Origin: Acidimicrobiaceae bacterium
Lineage (GTDB): Bacteria; Actinomycetota; Acidimicrobiia; Acidimicrobiales; MedAcidi-G1
Assembly (NCBI GenBank): GCA_002727895.1
Contig: PBUO01000064.1
Span: forward strand, 8,038 to 19,367
Direction of reading: 5' to 3'
DNA length: 11,330 bases
Made by a program: the position numbers and the translations under genes. Under the pieces are notes generated by a model. It saw only the letters and a program-made list of their open reading frames with translations. It was not told where the DNA came from and did not search any database. Below, one piece after another: positions 6,353 to 11,330 of the stretch; position 1 is the first letter of the stretch; each line of letters begins with the position of its first letter.

Positions 6353-7486
6353 TCAGGCCTCCAGTTGGGCGGCCAGGTCCTGGGCGGCGTCGATGAACTC
6401 CTCGACCATGTCGATCACCACCTGACCGGCGCCCCGGGTGCGGTTCATGGTGCCGACCACCTGGCCCACGAAGTAGGTGGCCAGCGACTCGGCGCCCGAC
6501 CCCTCGTGGTGGGCGGCCCGGTTGATCCGTTCGATGGCCTGCCCGGTGAGCATGGGCTGCAGGGGCATGCCGAGGGGGTCGGGGGTGTCCTCGCGGTCCC
6601 ATTCCTCGGTCCACGCGGTACGCAGCATGCGGGCCGGCTTGCCGGTCATGGACCGGGACCGCAGCGTGTCGCCGGACGCGGCGGCCAGCATCTTCTTCTT
6701 TACCACCGGGTGGGTCTCGGCCTCCTCAGTGGTCAGCCACACAGAGCCGCACCACACGCCAGCCGCGCCGAGGGCCATGGCAGCGGCCAGTTGGCGACCC
6801 CGGCCGATGCCGCCGGCGCCCAGGACGGGCACCGGGACTACGGCGTCGACCACCTCGGGGAGCAGGACCATGGAGCCGATCAGGCCGGTGTGGCCGCCTC
6901 CCTCGGTGCCCTGGGCAATGATGAGGTCGGCGCCGGCGGCCACGTGTCGTTCAGCGTGGACCTTCGAGCCGGCTAGGGCGCCGACCTTCACGCCGGCCTC
7001 GTGGCACCGCTCCACCATCTCGGCGGGGGGCGGGCCGAGGGCGTTGGCCACGAGCACGGGCCGGTGGGCCAGGGCGATGTCCAGCTGCTGGCTGGCCCGG
7101 TTGGCCGAGAAGGCGGCGGCGTCGTCGCGTGTCGCCCAGCCGCGGCCGGCGTCCGGATCCTCGGGGACGCCGTAGCGCTCGAGGACCTCCTCGACGAACT
7201 CGCGGTGGGCGCCGGGAATGGCCTCGGCTAGGTCGGCCACCGTTAGGCCCCCCTGCTCGGAACCGGCGTAGCGGGCGGGGACGATCAGGTCGATGCCGTA
7301 GGGCAGGTCTCCCAGCTCGTCCTCGATCCACGTCAGGTCAATTTCGAGTTGCTGGTCGCTGTGGGCCACCGCGCCTAGCACACCCAGGCCACCGGCCTTG
7401 GAGACGGCGACCACCACATCGCGGCAGTGGGTGAAAGCCACGATCGGGAACTCGATGCCGAACATCTCAGTGATGGGGGTCTGCAC
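6353..7486 (-). CDS. Nitronate monooxygenase / 2-nitropropane dioxygenase family
   Basis: This 377-residue FMN-binding TIM-barrel protein shows an N-terminal MFGIEFPIVAF and AGGLGVLGA, then QGTEGGGHTG with the conserved His199. Next come the phosphate-binding GAGGIG (223-228) and GAAGVWCGSVWLTTEEAETHP (241-258). This family oxidises nitronates such as propionate 3-nitronate to the carbonyl compound and nitrite, though many actinobacterial members are uncharacterised flavoproteins and a few are reductases of unsaturated acyl compounds. The insert of about 60 residues around 60-120, with a DAGRGWATRDD segment, is typical of the longer subgroup. The GTG at 7486 has a strong AGGAAG seven nt upstream and lies 19 bp after the stop of the thiolase-like gene, so it is the second gene of that operon. 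An apparent extension to 7948 is antisense-free but runs over the upstream gene. Confidence 0.9.
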   Translation of the reverse strand: MQTPITEMFGIEFPIVAFTHCRDVVVAVSKAGGLGVLGAVAHSDQQLEIDLTWIEDELGDLPYGIDLIVPARYAGSEQGGLTVADLAEAIPGAHREFVEEVLERYGVPEDPDAGRGWATRDDAAAFSANRASQQLDIALAHRPVLVANALGPPPAEMVERCHEAGVKVGALAGSKVHAERHVAAGADLIIAQGTEGGGHTGLIGSMVLLPEVVDAVVPVPVLGAGGIGRGRQLAAAMALGAAGVWCGSVWLTTEEAETHPVVKKKMLAAASGDTLRSRSMTGKPARMLRTAWTEEWDREDTPDPLGMPLQPMLTGQAIERINRAAHHEGSGAESLATYFVGQVVGTMNRTRGAGQVVIDMVEEFIDAAQDLAAQLEA

Positions 7487-7505
7487 GGGTTCGCTTCCTG
7501 TCGGG

Positions 7506-8987
7506 TCAGATGGCCAAGAGGCCCGCGGGGTCCAGTTCGCACGCCCGACCGACAAGGTCGTCGGCCAGGAGTGCATCGAGCGTGGCACGGTCTTCGGTGC
7601 CGCCCCACACCCGGGCGCCGTCCGGGGACAGGGAGGCCACCAGGGCGTTGGCAGGTCGACCATCGCGGTCGTGGCGCACGGTGTAGCCGTCGACGACGGC
7701 CGGTCCCGCGTAGTCGGGGTCCGGCGTTCGGGTGGGTTCGTCGGCCACGTCGGTGGCGCAGTCCACCGACCGGTAGCTACCTGTCGGTGGCTGAGTGGCG
7801 TAGACACCGAAAGCGTGCTTGCCGAGGTAGCCGCCGTTGGCGTACAGGAGCGCAGTGCCCGGTGCGTCGCGTAGGCGCCCCACCAGGGCGGCCAGTGACT
7901 GGCCAACCGAGTTGGAATGGGGAGCGCCGGCGAAGGTAAGCCCTCCATTGGCGGTCAACGGACGGGTTTCGGCGTCGACGTCCAGGCCCAGTTCGGTGCC
8001 GCAAACCTGGACCGACGACGGGAAGCATGCGTACAGGTCGAGGTGCTCGAACCCGTCGAGGTCGATGCCCGACGCCTCAACGGCCCGTCGACCCGAGGCC
8101 CGGACCCCGGGCGAACGGTGGAGGTGCATGCGCACGCTGGGCGACGGCGGATCGTCGGCCGCCGTGCCCACCCACGGGAACACCCAGCGGTCGCGGGGCA
8201 CGCCGAGGGCGGCGGCCCGTCCAGCCGACATGACCAGGGTGGCACCGGCCTGGTCGACGCTGTTGTTGGCCATCATGGCCTTGGTGTACGGGGCGGCGAC
8301 CATGCGGTTGCCATCCGACGGCGCGGTGATGGCGTCGGCGTCCATGGGGGTGCGGACCGCGGCGTGGGGGTTGTCGACGGCCACCGCGTTGAAGCGGGAC
8401 CACAGGGCGCCCACCCGCCGCCGGTGCGCCTCGACGGTCTCGCCGCGGGCGTGGCGGATGGCCGTCTCGACGACCGGGTAGAAGCCGCCGGGCTCGACGA
8501 GGCCGCGGGACTCCTCGTGGGGGGTGGCCATGACCAGCGGGCCGCCGAAGTGCTCGGCGGGGGACAGCGACGTGTCGACGTCGCGGCGGGCCGTCACACC
8601 GAGGCGGCGGGCCCGGCGGCGGGACCGGAAGGCCTCGCCGCCGACCATGAGGGCGGCTTCCACCTCCCCTGCAGCGATGCGGACCGCGAGGTGGTCGAGG
8701 AGGCGCTGGGGCGAGGTGCCGGACAGGCCGGTCAGCAGGGTGGTGGCGGAGTCGGCGCCGAGGGCGTCGGCCACCCGGCGGCCGGGGTCGGGGTGGCTCC
8801 ACAGGCCGCCGACCACGCCCACCACGTCGACGTCGGCCGCAGCTCTGGGGCGCCCGGCATCGACGGCCGCCGAGCGGCAGGCGTCGACCATGAGCTCGAG
8901 GGCGGTGCGGGCCACCGTGGGGTCGGCGACCCGGTCGGTCACCTGGGCCACGCCGACGACCACCGGGGTGCGCGGGTCGAGGGGCAT
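7506..8987 (-). CDS. Thiolase-like protein, TLP1 type (acetyl-CoA acetyltransferase-like)
   Basis: This 493-residue thiolase-fold protein begins with TPVVVGVAQVTDR. Where a true thiolase has its nucleophilic Cys near residue 90, this one reads GLSGTSPQRLL. The late CxG motif is replaced by Asn-Gly-Gly (384-386) in YANGGYLGKHAFG, and the GHP loop by GAPHSNSVGQ. The C-terminal 95 residues (about 399-493) form an extra domain containing YTVRHDRDGRPANALV. This matches the TLP1 group of mycobacteria, which has such an additional domain and lacks the catalytic residues of thiolases. It is therefore likely to bind CoA esters without ordinary thiolysis. Annotation pipelines may still label it acetyl-CoA acetyltransferase. 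The ATG at 8987 begins at the conserved start; GAGG lies about 13-14 nt upstream. It is first in an operon with the nitronate monooxygenase, and its promoter should lie in 9000-9090. Confidence 0.88.
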   Translation of the reverse strand: MPLDPRTPVVVGVAQVTDRVADPTVARTALELMVDACRSAAVDAGRPRAAADVDVVGVVGGLWSHPDPGRRVADALGADSATTLLTGLSGTSPQRLLDHLAVRIAAGEVEAALMVGGEAFRSRRRARRLGVTARRDVDTSLSPAEHFGGPLVMATPHEESRGLVEPGGFYPVVETAIRHARGETVEAHRRRVGALWSRFNAVAVDNPHAAVRTPMDADAITAPSDGNRMVAAPYTKAMMANNSVDQAGATLVMSAGRAAALGVPRDRWVFPWVGTAADDPPSPSVRMHLHRSPGVRASGRRAVEASGIDLDGFEHLDLYACFPSSVQVCGTELGLDVDAETRPLTANGGLTFAGAPHSNSVGQSLAALVGRLRDAPGTALLYANGGYLGKHAFGVYATQPPTGSYRSVDCATDVADEPTRTPDPDYAGPAVVDGYTVRHDRDGRPANALVASLSPDGARVWGGTEDRATLDALLADDLVGRACELDPAGLLAI

Positions 8988-9031
8988 CTGGCCATCTTCG
9001 TCCTCTCTGGGGAACGGTTGCGCACCGGAGC

Positions 9032-9082
9032 CGTTGTCTGACGCACATGTCGGGAGATGTGTGTTAGGCACACCTGACAACG
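9032..9082. repeat. Nested inverted repeats in divergent regulatory region
   Basis: CGTTGTC (9032-9038) is matched perfectly by GACAACG (9076-9082). Inside it, ACGCACAT (9041-9048) pairs with ATGTGTGT (9057-9064) across an 8-nt loop with one G-T wobble. The arrangement could be a cruciform or mRNA hairpin, or several operator half-sites, in the 288-bp gap between the thiolase operon (minus) and the DtxR-type gene (plus). Confidence 0.45.
9062..9079. promoter_or_regulatory. Putative DtxR/IdeR-type operator
   Basis: TGTTAGG-CACA-CCTGACA is an 18-bp palindrome with one mismatch. Its core TTAGG-n4-CCTGA differs by a single base from the TTAGG-n4-CCTAA core of DtxR/IdeR iron boxes. It overlaps the -35 region of a plus-strand promoter candidate (-10 at 9088), and a metalloregulator of this family is encoded 197 bp downstream. 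On the minus strand TTGTCA (9080-9075) could be a -35 of the thiolase operon, but no matching -10 was found. Autoregulation is the simplest reading. Confidence 0.45.
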
Positions 9083-9087
9083 CGGCC

Positions 9088-9093
9088 TATGCT
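9088..9093 (+). promoter_or_regulatory. Candidate -10 element downstream of the operator
   Basis: TATGCT lies eight nt before an ATG at 9102 and about 9 bp after the palindrome at 9062-9079, so a bound repressor would cover the -35 and spacer. Transcription from here would read through 9102-9275 into the DtxR-family gene. Confidence 0.42.
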
Positions 9094-9101
9094 GAGCCGC
9101 C

Positions 9102-9266
9102 ATGGACGAGCGGCCACCCGGCGACCCGGACCTCACCCACGCATGCGTGGAACGCCTCCGCGGCCACCCCGCTGGCCTCGGGCCTGGCGGCTCAGGTGGC
9201 CTTCCATCGGTCCCTCCGGTTGGCATCCGGGCAGGCCTCCGGGAGGGCTCCGATGGCGTCGGGTAG
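9102..9266 (+). CDS. Possible small leaderless ORF, 54 aa, unknown
   Basis: An ATG eight nt after TATGCT opens a 54-codon frame (MDERPPGDPDLTHACVERLR at the start) that ends at TAG 9264. I recognise no family. About the first 23 codons show the strong G/C third-base bias of real genes; after about 9165 the bias weakens here and is stronger in the next frame, which ends in TGA overlapping the downstream GTG. It may be a leader peptide, a decayed gene or simply the 5' leader of the regulator mRNA. The frame matches that of the downstream regulator but is closed by the TAG. Confidence 0.2.
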   Translation: MDERPPGDPDLTHACVERLRGHPAGLGPGGSGGLPSVPPVGIRAGLREGSDGVG

Positions 9267-9269
9267 CGT
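9264..9269 (+). promoter_or_regulatory. Candidate -10 element, leaderless, for DtxR-family gene
   Basis: TAGCGT lies six nt before the GTG at 9276, and no Shine-Dalgarno is visible there. Spacing fits a leaderless start like those of the other first genes in this window; no -35 is evident. Initiation from 9088 with a long leader is the alternative. Confidence 0.38.
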
Positions 9270-9275
9270 GGCCTC

Positions 9276-9947
9276 GTGACCTACGAAGCCCCCGAGTACC
9301 ACCCGGCGTTCGAGGAGTACTGCGAGACCATCTTCGAACTGGCCGAGGACGACGTCGACGTCATCCAGGCTCGCATCGCCGAACGCCTCGACGTGTCGCG
9401 CCCCGCGGTCTCCGAAATGGTCCGTCGGATGGAGAAGGAGGGCCTGGTGGCCCTCGACGACGGGGCCATCTCTCTGACTGCCTACGGCTCGCGCCTCGCC
9501 AAGCAGGTGGTGCGCCGGCACCGCCTCGCCGAGTGCTTCCTGACCGAGATTCTCGGCCTGTCGTGGACCGACGCCCACCACGAGGCGGGCAAGTGGGAGC
9601 ACATCATCTCCGGACCGGTGGAGGACGCCATGATGCGGGTCCTGGACGACCCGATGACCTGCCCCCACGGCAACCCCATCCCCGGTGCCGGCTACGAGGC
9701 CCCCGAGAAGTCGGCCGTGCTGAGTGACCTCACGCCGGGCGTCGAGTTCACCGTGGAGCGGATCCCCGAGGAGCTGGAGTTCCGCGACGGGCTGCTCGAG
9801 TTCCTCGAGGGGGCCGACATCAAGCCGGGGAATCGGGGCCGGGTTACGGCCAGCTCACCGGACGGCACCACTACCATCGAGATTGCCGGCGAGTTCGTGG
9901 GCGTCGGGTCCTTCGCCTCGGCCCGCATCCTCGTCGCCCTCGACTAA
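9276..9947 (+). CDS. DtxR/MntR-family metal-dependent transcriptional regulator
   Basis: This is a 223-residue metal-activated repressor. The winged helix-turn-helix spans about residues 12-75, with ARIAERLDVSRPAVSEMVRR as the recognition unit. The dimerisation and metal domain follows (about 76-140: RRHRLAECFLTEILGL, HHEAGKWEHIIS, CPHGNPIPG), and a C-terminal SH3-like FeoA-type domain runs from about 148 to 223. Aligned by eye to DtxR, ligands His79, Glu83, His98, Glu105 and His106 are kept as His82, Glu86, His101, Glu108 and His109. The Met10 position is Glu14 with Glu17 after it, as in the acidic MntR arrangement, and the Cys102 position is Gly105. Metal preference (Fe or Mn) is therefore unclear. 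Start GTG 9276 fits the family. It converges on an iron-type ABC permease gene and is likely autoregulated. Confidence 0.92.
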   Translation: MTYEAPEYHPAFEEYCETIFELAEDDVDVIQARIAERLDVSRPAVSEMVRRMEKEGLVALDDGAISLTAYGSRLAKQVVRRHRLAECFLTEILGLSWTDAHHEAGKWEHIISGPVEDAMMRVLDDPMTCPHGNPIPGAGYEAPEKSAVLSDLTPGVEFTVERIPEELEFRDGLLEFLEGADIKPGNRGRVTASSPDGTTTIEIAGEFVGVGSFASARILVALD

Positions 9948-9959
9948 CGCCGGTCCCGG

Positions 9960-10204
9960 GTCCGGATCCGCGGCCCACCGGCCGGCCGCCACGGCCATCA
10001 GCACGACTGCCCAGGCGGCCGCCCGCCGCAGGTTGGTGGCCGAGCCGCGGTGCAGGTCGGGAAGCAGGCCGGAGAACCCCGGTAGCCCACCCACGCCGTC
10101 TCGGTTGTGTCGACGGCCAGCGCCGCCGGGAGTTCCGGGTAGACCTGGCTGCCTTAGGCGGTGAGCGGTGGCGTGGCCGAGAGCGCGCCCACCGTTCCGA
10201 CTTC
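9960..10204 (-). pseudogene. Probable remnant of an unidentified gene (stop and frameshift)
   Basis: In the convergent gap after the permease, the minus strand keeps a coding-like pattern with nearly all codons ending in G or C. From 10192 it reads VGALSATPPLTA, a TAA at 10156-10154, then GSQVYPELPAALAVDTTE and AWVGYRG. Near the GGGG run at 10077-10080 the pattern moves to another frame and continues GFSGLLPDLHRGSATNL, then AAAWAVVLMAVAAGRW, a likely membrane helix. Adding one G to the run would join the two parts. The LLPDLHRG then helix arrangement is vaguely like PepSY-associated membrane proteins, but I do not claim the family. A decayed gene fits, or a real small gene with sequence errors. 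No terminator was recognised; GCCTTAGGC (10151-10159) is a small palindrome. Confidence 0.3.
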
Positions 10205-11330
10205 AGAGCAGGTGGTCGCTCCGCCGGACCACCAGCAGCCAGGTCATGACGCCGCTGATGGCCAGGAGGACTAGGGCCAGAAGGGCCATCTCAGGTAGGA
10301 ACAACGCCTCGTAGGTGTTCCAAATCTGGGTGGCCAGGGTCCGGAACCCAATGGGGGAGGCTAGGAGGGTGGCTGGGAGTTCCTTCATCGTCGACAGCAT
10401 GACGAGACCGGCGCCAGCGGCTAGGCCGGGCAACATGAGCGGGAGTTCGACGGTGGCCAGACGCCGGATCCGGCCGGCACCGAGCAGTCGAGCTGCGTCC
10501 TCCATGCGGCGGGGGACCGCGTCGACGGCCACCTGCGCAGTCCGAATGGCCTGAGCCCCGAAGTGCACCACGTAGGCGAAGACCAAGATGGGCATCGATC
10601 CGATCAGGAACTCGAACGGGGAGGCGTGTAGCGACCAGAACACCAGGGCGAGTGCGACGACCAGGCCTGGGATGGCGAAGCCGGCGACCACGACGGCGCT
10701 CGCTGCGCCACCCAGCCGGGATCGGTGCCGGTTGGTGAGGTAGGCGACGGGGAGGACAGCGACGACGGCGACCACGGCGGTGATGGCGGAGACCCAGACG
10801 GTGTTCCACGTCGGGCCCAGTACGTCCCCCCAGTCCAGGCGGAGTGGGGCACCACCCCGCCGCGACCGGAGCCAGCCAAAGAGCCCCCAGTCAGCGAGTG
10901 AGACAGCCGGTGCAACTAGCGCGATCCCGACCACGCCTGCCACCATGCCGGTCGCGGGCACGGTCCAACGACCCAGTGGCACGGTGAGGGCCCGGCGGTC
11001 GCCGACCGTGGCTTCGCCTGCCAGCAGGGCACCGCGTCGGACCCCAGCGCGGGCGATACCTCGTTCGGAGGCCACCACCACCAGGGCTAGGACTAGGAGC
11101 ACGAGGGCCAGGCCAAAGGAGCGGTCGCGGTCGAAAAGCCGGGTCCGGAAGATGGTCTGTGTGAGCGTCTCGAATCGCATGAGGTGGACGGCACCAAAGT
11201 CGCTGACCGTGTACAGAAATACGAGCAGTGACCCGGCAGCGATTGACGAGCCGGCTTGGGGGAGGACCACCCGGAAGAACACCCGAGCCGGCCGGTCGCC
11301 GAGCAGACGAGCATTCTCCTCGAATGCCGT
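10203..11330 (-). CDS. Ferric-iron-type ABC transporter permease (partial, FbpB-like)
   Basis: The visible 375 residues are the C-terminal part of a fused two-domain permease; the start is beyond the right edge. The frame is open to the last base. Both cytoplasmic EAA loops that dock the ATPase are seen: EENARLLG to VVLP (visible residues 4-24) and EDAARLLG to VELP (277-297). Between and around them are many hydrophobic helices, with FLYTVSDFGAVHLMRFETLT just after the first loop, typical of FbpB/SfuB/AfuB ferric or thiamin-type permeases of about 520-560 residues. It should form the membrane channel with a periplasmic-type lipoprotein and an ATPase encoded further right. Iron is the likeliest substrate, given the DtxR-type regulator that converges on it. 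An internal GTG at 11282 is not the true start. Confidence 0.9.
   Translation of the reverse strand, partial: TAFEENARLLGDRPARVFFRVVLPQAGSSIAAGSLLVFLYTVSDFGAVHLMRFETLTQTIFRTRLFDRDRSFGLALVLLVLALVVVASERGIARAGVRRGALLAGEATVGDRRALTVPLGRWTVPATGMVAGVVGIALVAPAVSLADWGLFGWLRSRRGGAPLRLDWGDVLGPTWNTVWVSAITAVVAVVAVLPVAYLTNRHRSRLGGAASAVVVAGFAIPGLVVALALVFWSLHASPFEFLIGSMPILVFAYVVHFGAQAIRTAQVAVDAVPRRMEDAARLLGAGRIRRLATVELPLMLPGLAAGAGLVMLSTMKELPATLLASPIGFRTLATQIWNTYEALFLPEMALLALVLLAISGVMTWLLVVRRSDHLL

Noticed and set aside
7917..9041. 374-codon open frame antisense to the thiolase-like gene
   Set aside because: Same GC-driven shadow; no motif and no start signal.
8077..9048. Arg/Pro-rich open frame on the minus strand within the thiolase-like gene
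   Set aside because: Alternate frame of a real gene; composition typical of frame-shifted GC-rich coding DNA.
1..11330. CRISPR arrays, tRNA or rRNA genes, insertion-sequence ends, phage or integrase genes
   Set aside because: Looked for and not seen: no regularly spaced repeats, no tRNA-like segments, no transposase or integrase motifs.

Overview
The window is GC-rich, gene-dense actinobacterial DNA. The marks are strong G/C preference at third codon positions, an F420-dependent luciferase-like oxidoreductase of the MSMEG_2256 type, a mycobacterial TLP1-type thiolase-like protein and a DtxR/IdeR-class regulator. An Acidimicrobiia-like or related deep-branching actinobacterium is my inference; there is no rRNA gene to settle it.

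Layout. 1-1309 (minus): DNA-3-methyladenine glycosylase I (tag), overlapped by 4 bp by a luciferase-like flavin oxidoreductase that runs off the left edge. 1359-1661 (plus): a small antibiotic-biosynthesis-monooxygenase-type protein, divergent from tag. 1662-1881: a convergent gap that carries a coding-like scrap. 1882-2928 (minus) and 2999-4558 (plus): a divergent pair, an F420-dependent oxidoreductase and a FadD13-like acyl-CoA synthetase. 4655-6320 (plus): an SDR oxidoreductase and a metallo-beta-lactamase-fold hydrolase. 6353-8987 (minus): a two-gene operon, TLP1-like thiolase homologue then nitronate monooxygenase. 8988-9275: a regulatory region rich in dyads. 9276-9947 (plus): a DtxR/MntR-family metalloregulator. 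9948-10202: a convergent gap with a probable gene remnant. 10203-11330 (minus): the C-terminal part of a ferric-iron-type ABC permease.

How the genes may work together. The middle block (acyl-CoA ligase, SDR, MBL hydrolase, thiolase-like protein, nitronate monooxygenase-like flavoprotein, F420 oxidoreductase) looks like accessory acyl-CoA or small-molecule catabolism, but no substrate can be read from sequence. The right end pairs a metal-responsive repressor with a metal importer, and a DtxR-type inverted repeat lies upstream of the repressor.

The clearest signal outside the genes is a recurring TAnnnT hexamer 6-8 nt before start codons of genes that begin transcripts, whereas operon-internal genes have Shine-Dalgarno sequences. 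This suggests leaderless transcription. I find no CRISPR array, tRNA, rRNA, insertion sequence or phage gene, and no convincing new multi-gene system. The points most worth following are the regulatory architecture at 9032-9093, the altered metal site of the DtxR homologue and the two decayed gene remnants.
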